Source of the DNA: Pseudomonas mandelii
GTDB lineage: Bacteria; Pseudomonadota; Gammaproteobacteria; Pseudomonadales; Pseudomonadaceae
Assembly (NCBI RefSeq): GCF_900106065.1
Contig: NZ_LT629796.1
Location: 1,896,001-1,960,000, forward strand
Length of the DNA stretch: 64,000 nt
Reading direction: 5' to 3'
The stretch's first letter is position 1, and every line of letters starts with the position of its first letter. This document shows positions 40,666 to 50,355 of this stretch, piece after piece. The notes beneath the pieces are model-generated. The model saw only the letters and a list, made by a program, of their open reading frames with translations, was not told the DNA's origin and did not search any database. The position numbers were made by a program, and so were the translations under genes.

Positions 40666-41330
40666 TGGAAGAAGCTTTTCAACTCGCACTGGACTCCCTG
40701 CCTTTCCTGCTCAAGGGGGCCTACTACACGGTCATCTTGAGCCTGGGCGGGATGTTCTTCGGCCTCATGCTGGGCTTCGGCCTGGCACTGATGCGCCTGT
40801 CGCGCTTCAAGCTGGTCAGCTGGATCGCCCGCATCTACGTGTCGTTCTTTCGCGGCACGCCGTTGCTGGTGCAACTGTTCGTGATCTATTACGGCTTGCC
40901 GCAATTGGGCATGGAACTCGATCCGCTGCCGGCGGCCCTGATCGGCTTCTCGCTGAACATGGCCGCTTACGCCTGTGAAATCCTGCGCTCCGCGATCAGC
41001 TCCATCGAGCGCGGTCAGTGGGAAGCTGCCGCCAGCATCGGCATGACCCGTGCGCAAACCCTTCGCCGGGCCATTATCCCGCAAGCGATGCGCACCGCAT
41101 TACCGCCGCTGGGCAACAGCTTCATTTCGCTGGTCAAGGACACCGCGCTGGCCGCCACCATCCAGGTGCCGGAACTGTTCCGCCAGGCGCAGCTGATCAC
41201 AGCACGCACCTTCGAAGTGTTCACCATGTACCTTGCCGCCGCGCTGATCTACTGGATTCTGGCCACGGTGCTCTCGCACCTGCAGAACAAGTTGGAAGAG
41301 CGGGTCAATCGGCACGACCAGGAGTCCTGA
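40665..41330 (+). CDS. tcyL: L-cystine ABC transporter permease
   Basis: A 221-residue polar amino acid permease with about four to five membrane segments and the EAA loop ([22 protein letters not shown]). E. coli YecS/TcyL has 222. It is coupled to tcyJ and followed by tcyN four bases later. Confidence 0.93.
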   Translation: MEEAFQLALDSLPFLLKGAYYTVILSLGGMFFGLMLGFGLALMRLSRFKLVSWIARIYVSFFRGTPLLVQLFVIYYGLPQLGMELDPLPAALIGFSLNMAAYACEILRSAISSIERGQWEAAASIGMTRAQTLRRAIIPQAMRTALPPLGNSFISLVKDTALAATIQVPELFRQAQLITARTFEVFTMYLAAALIYWILATVLSHLQNKLEERVNRHDQES

Positions 41331-41334
41331 CCCA

Positions 41335-42090
41335 ATGATTGTCGTGGAAAAACTGACAAAGCAGTTCAAGGGTCAAGTGGTGCTCAACGGCATCGATCTG
41401 GAAGTGAAGGAAGGTGAGGTCGTCGCGATCATCGGGCCTAGCGGCTCGGGTAAAACCACCTTCCTGCGATGCCTGAATTTTCTGGAAGAACCCACCAGCG
41501 GCCGGATCAAGGTCGGTGACATCGAGATCGATGGCAGCCGCCCGTTGAACCAGCAGCAGAACCTGGTGCGGCGCTTGCGTCAGCATGTCGGTTTCGTGTT
41601 CCAGAACTTCAACCTGTTCCCCCATCGCACCGCCCTGGAAAACGTCATCGAAGGCCCGATCATCGTGAAGAAGATCCCGCACGCCGACGCCGTTGCCCTG
41701 GGTAAAAAGCTATTGGCCAGGGTTGGCCTGGCGGGCAAGGAAGACGCTTACCCGCGACGCCTTTCCGGTGGTCAGCAGCAGCGTGTGGCGATTGCCCGTG
41801 CACTGGCGATGGAGCCGGAAGTGATCCTGTTCGATGAACCCACCTCAGCGCTTGATCCAGAGCTGGTGGGTGAAGTGCTGGCGACCATCCGCAGCCTGGC
41901 CGAAGAGAAGCGCACCATGGTGATCGTTACCCACGAAATGGGCTTTGCCCGGGACGTGGCCAACCGTGTGGTGTTTTTCGACAAGGGTGTGATCGTCGAG
42001 CAAGGCGAAGCCAAGGCGTTGTTTGCCAACCCGAAAGAAGAACGGACGAAGCAGTTTCTCAGCAAGTTCCTGAATAACACCAACCCTTAA
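41335..42090 (+). CDS. tcyN: L-cystine ABC transporter ATP-binding protein
   Basis: A 251-residue ATPase with Walker [10 protein letters not shown], signature LSGGQQQR, Walker [13 protein letters not shown] and the H-loop VTHEMGFA. E. coli YecC/TcyN has 250. Last gene of tcyJLN. A strong palindrome starts 15 bp after its stop. Confidence 0.93.
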   Translation: MIVVEKLTKQFKGQVVLNGIDLEVKEGEVVAIIGPSGSGKTTFLRCLNFLEEPTSGRIKVGDIEIDGSRPLNQQQNLVRRLRQHVGFVFQNFNLFPHRTALENVIEGPIIVKKIPHADAVALGKKLLARVGLAGKEDAYPRRLSGGQQQRVAIARALAMEPEVILFDEPTSALDPELVGEVLATIRSLAEEKRTMVIVTHEMGFARDVANRVVFFDKGVIVEQGEAKALFANPKEERTKQFLSKFLNNTNP

Positions 42091-42104
42091 TATCGCTTCA
42101 CCAT

Positions 42105-42133
42105 TTGTCAACTTCCATGGATGGAAGTGACAA
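42105..42133. promoter_or_regulatory. Near-perfect 29-bp palindrome after tcyN
   Basis: TTGTCA-A-CTTCCAT (42105-42118), centre GG, then ATGGAAG-TGACAA (42121-42133). The only flaw is one extra A in the left arm. No T-run follows, so it is more like an operator or an mRNA-end hairpin than a terminator. Confidence 0.55.
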
Positions 42134-42580
42134 CTTACCCCGCCACCCACATCGCTCGATTCTCTCTTCTCGTTCATTCGAACAATAGATCAATTTTTAC
42201 AACTGCATGCGGTACATATATATGTTCTGCAACAGATTCAACGCGCCTAAAATCCGCCAGATCCAGTGCCATCAATGAGCACACCGTCGCCGCCACCCAC
42301 GCCCGAAAATCAATAAATACGCGGCGAAATTCGACAGAGCGGTGCGGCATATTAACTTCAAGGCGTAGGATTTTTCTGAATAGCACTGAATACCCTACTT
42401 AACTAGTCAGTTCTATTGACACCTATTCAGGCGCACTCTTATCTAGTCCCCAGCAGGCGTCAACCATCGTTAAAAACCATTATTGAAACTTGCAAATAGT
42501 GAACAACTTTGTTGCTCGGTAATACACGCCTTTTGATTTTTCAGAAACGGACTTCGCTGCAAGGCGTCAAGGAGAAACCC
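42134..42580. other. AT-rich intergenic region without a convincing gene
   Basis: This 447-bp stretch is noticeably poorer in GC than its surroundings. A 93-codon frame (42121-42402) has no ribosome site and an unlikely composition. Nothing else is recognisable except the ribosome site AAGGAG just before 42581. It may hold a promoter or a small RNA, or be acquired DNA. Confidence 0.5.
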
Positions 42581-43345
42581 ATGACAAGCAACTCGAATAA
42601 ATCCGGACTTGCGGCCCCTACCCTGGCGCAATCCCACAAGACTGGCATCAATGTCACTTCGGCGGCCCATCTGCTGATCGATGTGGCGCCCTACCCCGGC
42701 ATGGACGAAGGCGACCTGATCGAACTGTTCTGGGACAACTGCTACGTCGCCTCCCGCGTCCTCATGGCCGACGATGTCGGCGAAGTCGTCAGTCTGCGTG
42801 TGCCGCAAAGCTTCATTGCCAATGGCTCCTCCTGCATTCACTACCGCGTCATGCAAGTCGGACAGGGGCCGGCGCTGTCGCTCGCCACACGGGTACAGAT
42901 CAAGCTCGATTGCCCGGGCGGTCAGCCACTCACGCTGTGCGGCCACGAAAACGAGCACCTGGCGCCAGTGGGCATCCCCGAAACCATTCGCCGTCAGGGG
43001 GTCAATCCGAACCAGATCAAGCGGGGCGTGCCGTTGACCATCGAGCCTTACCTGAACATGGCCGTCGACGATGAAATCACCCTGCGCTGGGGTGATGTGC
43101 GCATGGACCTGCCGCAGCTCAAGGCCGACGAGGTGGGCCAGCCGGTTCAGGTCTGGGTGCCGCCGGCGATCATTCTCGAAGCCGGCGAAGACCTTCGGCT
43201 GGAGGTGACTTACTGCATCCTCGATCGCGTGGGCAACAACTCCGGGTGGGCACCACCGCGCTGGCTCAAGATCGGTTGCAACAATCCCTATCTGAAAGTG
43301 CCGTTCAAAGAGCAATTGAAAGCCGCCGAAACGCGCAAAAAGTAA
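42581..43345 (+). CDS. Unrecognised protein with two copies of a beta-sandwich-like domain
   Basis: A 254-residue soluble protein without signal peptide. Two related units are visible: about residues 28-118 (IDVAPYPGMDEGDLIELFWD ... ADDVGEVVSLRVPQSFI) and about 146-236 (IEPYLNMAVDDEITLRWGDV ... ADEVGQPVQVWVPPAII). Each has the order Y-x-x-M-x-x-x-D-x-I-x-L-x-W, then ADxVG and a V-P pair. This resembles Ig-like repeat units I have seen in fluorescens-group proteins of unknown role. AAGGAG precedes the ATG. The gene stands alone between an AT-rich gap and a REP pair. Confidence 0.65.
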   Translation: MTSNSNKSGLAAPTLAQSHKTGINVTSAAHLLIDVAPYPGMDEGDLIELFWDNCYVASRVLMADDVGEVVSLRVPQSFIANGSSCIHYRVMQVGQGPALSLATRVQIKLDCPGGQPLTLCGHENEHLAPVGIPETIRRQGVNPNQIKRGVPLTIEPYLNMAVDDEITLRWGDVRMDLPQLKADEVGQPVQVWVPPAIILEAGEDLRLEVTYCILDRVGNNSGWAPPRWLKIGCNNPYLKVPFKEQLKAAETRKK

Positions 43346-43356
43346 AAACACCGCCG

Positions 43357-43457
43357 TCCCTGTAGGAGCGAGGCTTGCCCGCGAAGGCTGTGCGTCAGCC
43401 AACATCAAAGGTGCCCGACACTCCGCCTTCGCGGGCAAGCCTCGCTCCTACAGGGGA
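43357..43457. repeat. Inverted REP pair, family A2
   Basis: GAGCGAGGCTTGCCCGCGAA ending at 43385 and TTCGCGGGCAAGCCTCGCTC at 43428, with CTGTAG/CTACAG extensions on both arms. Confidence 0.9.
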
Positions 43458-43476
43458 AGCACCACCCTTCTATGCA

Positions 43477-43508
43477 TATTCCTAAAAGTTAGTTTATTAT
43501 TTTTTTAT
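43477..43508 (+). promoter_or_regulatory. AT-rich promoter region of the organosulfur operon
   Basis: TATTCCTAAAAGTTAG, then TTTATTATTTTTTTA. It contains CCTAAAAG and TTTATTATTTT, also seen (in opposite order) before tcyJ. TATACATG downstream could include a -10 box. Confidence 0.4.
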
Positions 43509-43582
43509 ACATGTTTAGGGTATATACACCGGACCACCGGACATTCTTGATTTTCGTTCGCCGCAACCCTCGCGGCGACTCC

Positions 43583-43669
43583 ATGAGATGTGAGGTAGGT
43601 ATGGTCCGGAACACAATCACCCCAGTGCAGATCGCCAGGGCATTGCGTGCAGCCAAGGAGCGGCACTGA
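43583..43669 (+). CDS. 28-residue ORF coupled to the organosulfur operon, possible leader peptide
   Basis: The ATG at 43583 opens MRCEVGMVRNTITPVQIARA and eight more residues; an internal ATG at 43601 would leave 22. Its stop overlaps the start of the next gene (TGATG), so translation through it would couple to that gene. It contains one Cys codon at position 3. The ribosome site of the next gene (AAGGAG, 43656-43661) lies inside it. Whether the peptide is made is unknown; a chance frame cannot be excluded. Confidence 0.4.
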   Translation: MRCEVGMVRNTITPVQIARALRAAKERH

Positions 43670-44910
43670 TGTCCAGACTGGCAGATGCAATCGTTCAGAG
43701 TGATCTGGACATCGCCCCCCTGTTGTTGCCCGCGCAGGTCCTGCGCAACGACGCACAAGCCATCAAGGCCGCCCATGAGCTGGCGCAAGTCGCCCGCCTG
43801 CAAGCGGCCAAACGTGACCGGCAGCGCAAATTGCCATGGTCGCAAATCGAACAGTTCACCCGCAGCGGCCTGGGCAGCATTTCCATTGCGCGCGAGTACG
43901 GTGGCCCGCAGGTTTCGTTCGTCACCCTGGCCGAGGTTTTCGCGATCATTTCTGCGGCGGACCCGGCACTGGGACAGATCCCGCAGAACCAGTTCGGCAT
44001 CCTGCACCTGGTATTCGGCAGCGCCACCGAGGCGCAAAAAAAACAGCTGTTCAAAAGCGTGCTCGAAGGCTGGCGCATCGGCAATGCCGGGCCGGAGCGC
44101 GGCACCAAAAACACCCTCGAACTCAAAGCACGAATCACCGCTGACGGGGATGGTTTTGTCATCAGCGGGCAGAAGTTTTACTCCACCGGCGCACTGTTCG
44201 CCCATTGGGTGGCGGTCAAGGCGCTGAACGACGACGGCAAGCAAGTGTTGGCCTTCGTCCGTCGCGGCACACCGGGCCTGCGCATTGTGGATGACTGGTC
44301 AGGCTTCGGTCAGCGCACCACCGCCAGCGGCACCATTTTGCTCAACAACGTGCGGGTCGACGCCGAGCTGGTGGTAGACAACTGGAAGATCAACGACAGC
44401 CCGAACATCCAGGGTGCCGTGTCGCAACTGATTCAAGCGGCCATTGACGCCGGTATCGCTCGCGGTGCCATCGACGACGCCATCGAGTTCGTGAAAACCC
44501 GTGCCCGTCCGTGGATCGACGCCAAGGTCGAGCGGGCCAGCGACGACCTCTACGTCATCGCCGATATCGGCAAGTTGAAAATTGAACTGCACGCCGCCGA
44601 GGCACTGCTGCGCAAGGCCGGGCAAGTACTCGATGAGGTCAGCGCCACGCCACTCACTGCCGAGTCCGCCGCGCGCGCGTCGATTGCCGTCGCTGAAGCA
44701 AAAGTGCTGACCACCGAGATCTCGCTGCTCGCCAGCGAAAAACTCTTCGAACTGGCCGGCAGCCGCGCGACCCTCGCCGAATTCAACCTCGACCGCCACT
44801 GGCGCAACGCCCGCGTGCACACGCTGCACGACCCGGTGCGCTGGAAATACCACGCCATCGGCAGCTATCACCTGAACGGCACGCTGCCCGCTCGCCACTC
44901 CTGGATTTAA
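43669..44910 (+). CDS. SfnB-family sulfur-acquisition flavin oxidoreductase (acyl-CoA dehydrogenase fold), copy 1
   Basis: A 413-residue acyl-CoA dehydrogenase-fold flavoprotein of the SfnB/DszC-like group. ISIAREYGGPQVSFVTLAEV, GQIPQNQFGIL, GQKFYSTGALFAHWVAVKAL and the C-terminal DRHWRNARVHTLHDPVRWKY are typical; the last segment is found in flavin monooxygenases acting on sulfur compounds. It is a paralogue of the next gene. Such proteins help release sulfur from organosulfur compounds during sulfate limitation. It lacks the catalytic Glu context of true acyl-CoA dehydrogenases. Substrate unknown. Confidence 0.85.
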   Translation: MSRLADAIVQSDLDIAPLLLPAQVLRNDAQAIKAAHELAQVARLQAAKRDRQRKLPWSQIEQFTRSGLGSISIAREYGGPQVSFVTLAEVFAIISAADPALGQIPQNQFGILHLVFGSATEAQKKQLFKSVLEGWRIGNAGPERGTKNTLELKARITADGDGFVISGQKFYSTGALFAHWVAVKALNDDGKQVLAFVRRGTPGLRIVDDWSGFGQRTTASGTILLNNVRVDAELVVDNWKINDSPNIQGAVSQLIQAAIDAGIARGAIDDAIEFVKTRARPWIDAKVERASDDLYVIADIGKLKIELHAAEALLRKAGQVLDEVSATPLTAESAARASIAVAEAKVLTTEISLLASEKLFELAGSRATLAEFNLDRHWRNARVHTLHDPVRWKYHAIGSYHLNGTLPARHSWI

Positions 44911-44933
44911 CGACCAGATCTCTGGAGAAACAC

Positions 44934-46127
44934 ATGACTCATTCTCACCACGTCGCGGTCATAACCAGCGATGAGCAAGCCCTGATCGTCGCTACCGATC
45001 TGGCCGAAGATTTCAAACGCGACAGCGCCCTGCGCGACCGCGAACGCCGTTTGCCGCACCCGGAGCTGGAAGTGTTTTCCCGCTCGGGTCTTTGGGGCAT
45101 CAGCGTGCCCAAGGAATACGGCGGCGCCGGGGTTTCCAACGTGACCCTGGCCAAGGTCATCGCGCTGATTGCCCAGGCTGACGGCTCGCTCGGACAGATC
45201 CCCCAGAACCATTTCTACGCCCTCGAAGTGCTGCGCGTGAACGGCAGCGAAGAGCAGAAAAAACGCCTGTACGCCGAAGTGCTCGCCGGCCAGCGCTTCG
45301 GCAATGCCTTGGCGGAACTGGGCACCAAAACCGCCCATGACCGCGTCACCAGCCTGACCCGCGACGCTGACGGTTATCGCATCAACGGGCGCAAGTTCTA
45401 CGCGACCGGCGCGATCTATGCGCAACGCATTCCGACGTCGGTGGTGGATGAAAACGGCGTGCAGCAACTGGCGTTCGTCCCCCACAACAACAAAGGCCTG
45501 ACCGTCATCGACGACTGGAGCGGTTTCGGCCAGCGCACCACCGGCAGCGGTTCGGTGGTGTTCGAAGACGTCTACGTCGCCGCCGAAGACGTCATCCCGT
45601 TTCAAAGTGCGTTCGAGCGCCCGACCACCGTTGGCCCGCTGGCACAGATTCTTCACGCCGCCATCGACACCGGCATCGCCCGCGCCGCCTATGAAGATGC
45701 CCTGCACTTCGTGCGCACCAAAACCCGACCGTGGATCGACGCCACCCATGAAAAAGCCACTGACGACCCGCTCACCCTCAAGAGTTTCGGCCACCTGAGC
45801 ATTCGCCTGCACGCCGCCGAAGCCTTGCTGGAACGCTCCGGCGAATTCCTCGACAAAGCCCAGGCCAACACCAACGCCGAGACCGTCGCTGCGGCCTCGA
45901 TTGCCGTTGCCGAAGCCCGCGCCATCAGCACCGACATTTCCCTCGCCGCCGGCAGCACGTTGTTTGAACTGGCCGGCAGTCAGGCAACGCTGATCGAACA
46001 CGGCCTCGATCGCCACTGGCGCAACGCGCGGGTGCATACCCTGCACGACCCGGTGCGCTGGAAGTATCACGCCGTCGGCAACTACTACCTCAACGATGAA
46101 AACCCTCCGTTGCGAGGGACCATCTGA
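44934..46127 (+). CDS. SfnB-family sulfur-acquisition flavin oxidoreductase, copy 2
   Basis: A 397-residue paralogue of the previous protein with the same motifs (GISVPKEYGGAGVSNVTLAK, GRKFYATGAIYAQRIPTSVV, LDRHWRNARVHTLHDPVRWK). CTGGAGAAAC precedes the ATG. The stop overlaps the start of the monooxygenase gene by one base (TGATG). Two adjacent copies may act on different substrates or form a heteromer. Confidence 0.86.
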   Translation: MTHSHHVAVITSDEQALIVATDLAEDFKRDSALRDRERRLPHPELEVFSRSGLWGISVPKEYGGAGVSNVTLAKVIALIAQADGSLGQIPQNHFYALEVLRVNGSEEQKKRLYAEVLAGQRFGNALAELGTKTAHDRVTSLTRDADGYRINGRKFYATGAIYAQRIPTSVVDENGVQQLAFVPHNNKGLTVIDDWSGFGQRTTGSGSVVFEDVYVAAEDVIPFQSAFERPTTVGPLAQILHAAIDTGIARAAYEDALHFVRTKTRPWIDATHEKATDDPLTLKSFGHLSIRLHAAEALLERSGEFLDKAQANTNAETVAAASIAVAEARAISTDISLAAGSTLFELAGSQATLIEHGLDRHWRNARVHTLHDPVRWKYHAVGNYYLNDENPPLRGTI

Positions 46128-47485
46128 TGGCCGAGGCGAAAAAGAAGATCCTGCTCAACGCGTTCAACATGAACTGCATCGGGCACATCAACCACGGCTT
46201 GTGGACGCATCCACGGGACACCTCCACCCAGTACAAAACGATTGAATACTGGACCGAACTGGCGCAGTTGCTGGAACGCGGCTTGTTCGACGGTCTGTTC
46301 ATCGCCGATATCGTCGGCGTGTACGACGTCTACCAGAACTCGGTGGACGTGCCTCTGAAAGAATCGATCCAGCTGCCAGTCAACGACCCGCTGCTGCTGG
46401 TTTCAGCCATGGCGGCGGTGACGAAAAACCTCGGTTTCGGCCTCACCGCCAACCTGACTTACGAACCGCCGTACCTGTTCGCCCGCCGCCTGTCGACGCT
46501 CGATCACCTGAGTCGCGGCCGGGTCGGCTGGAACATCGTCACCGGTTACCTCGACAGCGCCGCCAAGGCCATGGGCTTGAGCGAGCAAGTCGAGCACGAC
46601 CGCCGTTACGACCAGGCCGATGAATACCTCGAAGTGCTCTACAAACTCTGGGAAGGCAGCTGGGAAAACGGCGCGGTGTTGAATGACCCGCAACAGCGGA
46701 TCTACGCCCAACCCGAAAAAGTGCACAAGGTCGAACACAAGGGTGAGTTCTATCAGGTCGAGGGTTATCACCTCTGCGAGCCATCGCCGCAGCGCACGCC
46801 GGTGTTGTTCCAGGCCGGCAGTTCCGATCGCGGTTTGCTGTTCGCCGGGCGTCATGCCGAGTGCGTGTTCATCAGCGGGCAGAACAAACCATCGACCAAG
46901 GTTCAGGTGGATAAGGTTCGCGCCAGCGCTGTTGAAGCCGGGCGCAATCCCGAAGACATCAAGGTGTTCATGGGCTTGAACGTGATTGTCGGCGCCACCG
47001 AGGAGCTGGCCTGGGCCAAGCACGCCGAATACCTGAGTTATGCCAGCGCGGAGGCCGGTGTCGCGCATTTTTCGGCGTCGACCGGCATCGATTTCTCTGA
47101 ATACGAGATCGACGAGCCGATCCAGTACGTGAAGAGCAATGCGATCCAGTCGGCGACCAAAAACCTGCAAAACAACGACTGGACCCGGCGCAAATTGCTC
47201 GAGCAACACGCCCTCGGCGGCCGCTACATCACGGTGGTGGGTTCGCCTGAGCAAGTGGCGGACGAACTGGAATCGTGGATCGCCGAGACCGGGCTGGATG
47301 GCTTCAACCTGACACGGATTGTCACGCCGGAAAGCTATGTGGATTTCATTGAGCTAGTGATTCCGGAGCTGCAGCGGCGTGGGTCGTACAAAACGGCTTA
47401 TGACAACGGCAGCCTGCGGGAAAAGCTGTTTCACGGCGAAGCGCATTTGCCTGAGCAACATACGGGCTCGGCGTTTCGGCGCTAA
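46127..47485 (+). CDS. LLM-class flavin-dependent monooxygenase (NtaA/SnaA/DszA family)
   Basis: A 452-residue FMNH2-dependent monooxygenase of the NtaA/SnaA/SoxA(DszA)/YxeK group. GLFDGLFIADIVGVYDVY, ARRLSTLDHLSRGRVGWNIV and SSDRGLLFAGRHAECVFI are hallmarks. It is longer than SfnG or SsuD (about 360-380), so a DszA- or DmoA-like role in C-S cleavage is likelier. It needs a flavin reductase, which is not in this operon. Coupled to the gene before it. A REP pair follows. Confidence 0.88.
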   Translation: MAEAKKKILLNAFNMNCIGHINHGLWTHPRDTSTQYKTIEYWTELAQLLERGLFDGLFIADIVGVYDVYQNSVDVPLKESIQLPVNDPLLLVSAMAAVTKNLGFGLTANLTYEPPYLFARRLSTLDHLSRGRVGWNIVTGYLDSAAKAMGLSEQVEHDRRYDQADEYLEVLYKLWEGSWENGAVLNDPQQRIYAQPEKVHKVEHKGEFYQVEGYHLCEPSPQRTPVLFQAGSSDRGLLFAGRHAECVFISGQNKPSTKVQVDKVRASAVEAGRNPEDIKVFMGLNVIVGATEELAWAKHAEYLSYASAEAGVAHFSASTGIDFSEYEIDEPIQYVKSNAIQSATKNLQNNDWTRRKLLEQHALGGRYITVVGSPEQVADELESWIAETGLDGFNLTRIVTPESYVDFIELVIPELQRRGSYKTAYDNGSLREKLFHGEAHLPEQHTGSAFRR

Positions 47486-47489
47486 AAGC

Positions 47490-47579
47490 TTCGCGGGCAA
47501 GCCTCGCTCCTACAGGTATTGGTCGTTCACAAATGTCCGGTACGGCGCTGAACCTGTAGGAGCGAGGCTTGCCCGCGAA
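47490..47579. repeat. Inverted REP pair, family A2, inside the organosulfur operon
   Basis: TTCGCGGGCAAGCCTCGCTC (47490) and GAGCGAGGCTTGCCCGCGAA ending at 47579. It separates the oxygenase genes from the transporter genes. Confidence 0.9.
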
Positions 47580-47628
47580 GAGGCCCGCCCAAACACCCAA
47601 AACTTATGCACTGACTGGAAACCCCATC

Positions 47629-48438
47629 ATGAAAAAGACCTGCCTCTCCCACCCAGTCAAAGCACTGGCCCTGGCCCTCGGCCTCTTCAGTTCTGTCACC
47701 TTCGCCGCCGACGCGCCGCTGAAAGTCGGCACCACCGCGGCCTTCGCCATCCCGCTGGAAGCCGCCGTCGAGGAAGCCAAAAAACAAGGCCTGCAAGTCG
47801 ACCTCGTGGAGTTCAGCGACTGGATCGCCCCCAACGTCAGCCTCGCGGCCGGCGACATCGACGTGAACTATTTCCAGCACGTCCCGTTCCTGGAAAACGC
47901 CAAGGCTGCCGCCGGTTTTGACCTGGTGCCGTTTGCGCCGGGGATCATCAACAACGTCGGCCTCTACTCGAAGCAATACAAAAGCTTCGACGAACTGCCG
48001 CAAGGCGCCAGCGTCGCCATCGCCAACGACCCGATCAACAGCGGTCGCGGCCTGCAACTGCTGGCCAAAGCTGGCCTGATTACCCTCAAGCCGGGTGTCG
48101 GCTACAAGGCCACCGAAGAAGACATCATCGCCAACCCGAAGAACATCAAAATCCTCCAGGTTGAAGCGGTACAGCTGGTGCGCGCCTATGACGATGCCGA
48201 TCTGGTGCAGGGCTACCCGGCGTATATACGTCTGTCGAAGACTTTCGATGCCGGTTCGGCGTTGCTGTTCGACGGTCTTGATCACAAGGAATACGTGATC
48301 CAGTTCGTGATCCAGCCCAAGAGCAAAACCGATCCGCGCCTGATCAAGTTTGTCGATATCTACCAGCACTCGCCGGCTGTTCGTGCGGCCTTGGATAAAG
48401 CCCACGGCAAGCTCTATCAAGCCGGCTGGGAAAGCTGA
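47629..48438 (+). CDS. metQ: MetQ/NlpA-family ABC transporter substrate-binding protein
   Basis: A 269-residue periplasmic binding protein. The signal peptide ([20 protein letters not shown]...) is cut near [11 protein letters not shown]; there is no lipobox Cys. [28 protein letters not shown] is the NlpA-family core. True MetQ binds D/L-methionine, but its place after two SfnB-like enzymes suggests an organosulfur ligand. It is two bases before the ATPase gene. Confidence 0.88.
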   Translation: MKKTCLSHPVKALALALGLFSSVTFAADAPLKVGTTAAFAIPLEAAVEEAKKQGLQVDLVEFSDWIAPNVSLAAGDIDVNYFQHVPFLENAKAAAGFDLVPFAPGIINNVGLYSKQYKSFDELPQGASVAIANDPINSGRGLQLLAKAGLITLKPGVGYKATEEDIIANPKNIKILQVEAVQLVRAYDDADLVQGYPAYIRLSKTFDAGSALLFDGLDHKEYVIQFVIQPKSKTDPRLIKFVDIYQHSPAVRAALDKAHGKLYQAGWES

Positions 48439-48440
48439 GG

Positions 48441-49562
48441 ATGACGGCCGCGATCCAACGGCGACTGGAGATTCCAGAGCCACATAAAGCCGAACAGACC
48501 GAACTGCACCCGGACCTGAACCGCGCCCACGTGCGCTTCATCGGCCTGGGCAAAACCTACACCGGTCAGCAGGGTCCAGTGGCGGCGTTGCACGGCATCG
48601 ACCTGGCGATCCAGCGCGGTGAAGTGTTCGGCATCATCGGTCGCAGCGGCGCCGGCAAGTCGTCGCTGATCCGCACCATCAACCGTCTCGAACAACCGAG
48701 CAGCGGCCGGGTGCTGATCGATCAAGTGGACATCGGCGAGTTCGATGAAGACCGCCTGGTCGCGCTGCGCCGACGGATCGGCATGATCTTCCAGCACTTC
48801 AACCTGATGTCGGCCAAGACCGTTTGGCAGAACGTCGAATTGCCACTGAAAGTCGCCGGTGTACCCAAGGAAAAACGCGAACAGAAAGTCCGCGAACTGC
48901 TGGAGTTGGTCGGCCTGCAAGGCAAGCACAAGGCCTATCCGGCGCAGCTGTCCGGCGGACAGAAACAGCGTGTCGGCATCGCCCGCGCGTTGGTGCATGA
49001 CCCGGAGATCCTGCTGTGTGACGAAGCCACATCGGCACTGGACCCGGAGACCACGCAATCGATCCTCGGCCTGCTGCGCGAGATCAATCGGCGGCATGGT
49101 TTGACCATCGTACTGATCACCCACGAGATGGCGGTGATCCGCGATATCTGTGATCGGGTGGTGGTGCTGGAGCACGGAAAAATCGTCGAGCAAGGGCCGG
49201 TCTGGAAAGTCTTTGGCGACCCGCAGCATGAAGTCAGCAAGACCTTGCTCGCGCCGCTGCAACACGCGCTGCCGGAAGAACTGCAAAGCGGTTTGCGTCC
49301 ACAACCTCAATCCTCGGACGCGGCGGTTGTGTTGCGTTTGCGCTTCAGCGGCAGCGCCACAGACGAACCAGATCTGGCAGCGCTGTTCAGCGCCCTCGGC
49401 GGTCGCGTGAGGTTGCTGCAAGGTGGCGTGGAACGCATTCAGGGCCATGCGCTGGGGCAATTGCTGCTGGCGGTGACGGGGTCGTCCTTGGGCGCCGAGC
49501 AACTGCGTCAGCGCGCCGGCCACTGGGCGCAACAGGTGGAGGTGCTCGGTTATGTGGTTTGA
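48441..49562 (+). CDS. metN: MetN-type ABC transporter ATP-binding protein with NIL domain
   Basis: A 373-residue ATPase with Walker [10 protein letters not shown], signature LSGGQKQR, Walker [18 protein letters not shown], and a C-terminal NIL domain (about residues 295-373, [20 protein letters not shown]). The NIL domain mediates feedback inhibition by methionine in MetNI. The N-terminus has about 27 residues more than usual before the ATPase core. It overlaps metI by 11 bases. Confidence 0.9.
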   Translation: MTAAIQRRLEIPEPHKAEQTELHPDLNRAHVRFIGLGKTYTGQQGPVAALHGIDLAIQRGEVFGIIGRSGAGKSSLIRTINRLEQPSSGRVLIDQVDIGEFDEDRLVALRRRIGMIFQHFNLMSAKTVWQNVELPLKVAGVPKEKREQKVRELLELVGLQGKHKAYPAQLSGGQKQRVGIARALVHDPEILLCDEATSALDPETTQSILGLLREINRRHGLTIVLITHEMAVIRDICDRVVVLEHGKIVEQGPVWKVFGDPQHEVSKTLLAPLQHALPEELQSGLRPQPQSSDAAVVLRLRFSGSATDEPDLAALFSALGGRVRLLQGGVERIQGHALGQLLLAVTGSSLGAEQLRQRAGHWAQQVEVLGYVV

Positions 49563-50196
49563 TCGCTTGCTGCAAGGCTTCATCGACACGTTTCTGATGG
49601 TGGGCGTGTCGTCGCTGATTGCGCTGCTGGCGGGGATTCCGCTGGCGGTCATCCTGGTCACCAGCACCCAAGGCGGCATCTACGAAGCACCGGCGCTGAA
49701 CCGTGCACTGGGCGCCTTCGTGAACCTGTTCCGCTCGATTCCGTTTCTGATTCTGATGGTGGCGCTGATTCCGTTCACCCGGTTGATCGTCGGCACCACT
49801 TACGGGGTCTGGGCCGCCGTGGTACCGCTGACGATTGCGGCCACGCCGTTCTTTGCGCGCATAGCCGAAGTCAGTTTGCGCGAGGTGGATCACGGTTTGA
49901 TCGAAGCGGCCCAAGCGATGGGTTGCCGGCGCTGGCACATCGTCTGGCATGTGCTGTTGCCCGAGGCGCTGCCGGGGATTGTCGGTGGTTTCACCATCAC
50001 GTTGGTGACCATGATCAACTCGTCGGCCATGGCCGGGGCCATTGGTGCGGGGGGGTTGGGGGACATTGCGTATCGGTATGGGTATCAGCGGTTTGACAGC
50101 CAGATCATGCTGACGGTGATTGTGTTGCTGGTGGTGTTGGTGGCGATTATCCAGCTGGGTGGGGATCGCTTGGCTCGGGGGCTCAACAAGCGCTGA
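49552..50196 (+). CDS. metI: MetI-type ABC transporter permease
   Basis: A 214-residue permease with about five membrane segments and the EAA loop ([22 protein letters not shown]). It starts 11 bases before the end of metN, completing a Met-type importer. The last gene of the organosulfur operon; repeat family C follows. Confidence 0.9.
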   Translation: MWFDRLLQGFIDTFLMVGVSSLIALLAGIPLAVILVTSTQGGIYEAPALNRALGAFVNLFRSIPFLILMVALIPFTRLIVGTTYGVWAAVVPLTIAATPFFARIAEVSLREVDHGLIEAAQAMGCRRWHIVWHVLLPEALPGIVGGFTITLVTMINSSAMAGAIGAGGLGDIAYRYGYQRFDSQIMLTVIVLLVVLVAIIQLGGDRLARGLNKR

Positions 50197-50218
50197 ACAC
50201 GGTCAAGGTTGTAGCGCT

Positions 50219-50355
50219 TTTGTGGCGAGGGAGCTTGCTCCCGCTCGATTGCGCAGCAATCGCAAGATCTTTAGACCGGGTTTATCTGACACACCTTATT
50301 GAATGGCAGGGGGCTGCTTCGCAGCCCAGCGGGAGCAAGCTCCCTCGCCACAAAA
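50219..50355. repeat. Inverted repeat pair, family C, with two inner hairpins
   Basis: TGTGGCGAGGGAGCTTGCTC at 50221 and GAGCAAGCTCCCTCGCCACA ending at 50352. Inside are CGATTGCGCAGCAATCG and GGCTGCTTCGCAGCC hairpins. The 50356-50511 stretch that follows shows no gene. Confidence 0.85.

Noticed and set aside
42121..42402. 93-codon frame
   Set aside because: No ribosome site, AT-rich region, no family resemblance; it begins inside the palindrome.
43669..46127. Ordinary acyl-CoA dehydrogenases of beta-oxidation
   Set aside because: The C-terminal motif, tandem arrangement and sulfur-related neighbours fit the SfnB/DszC-like group better.
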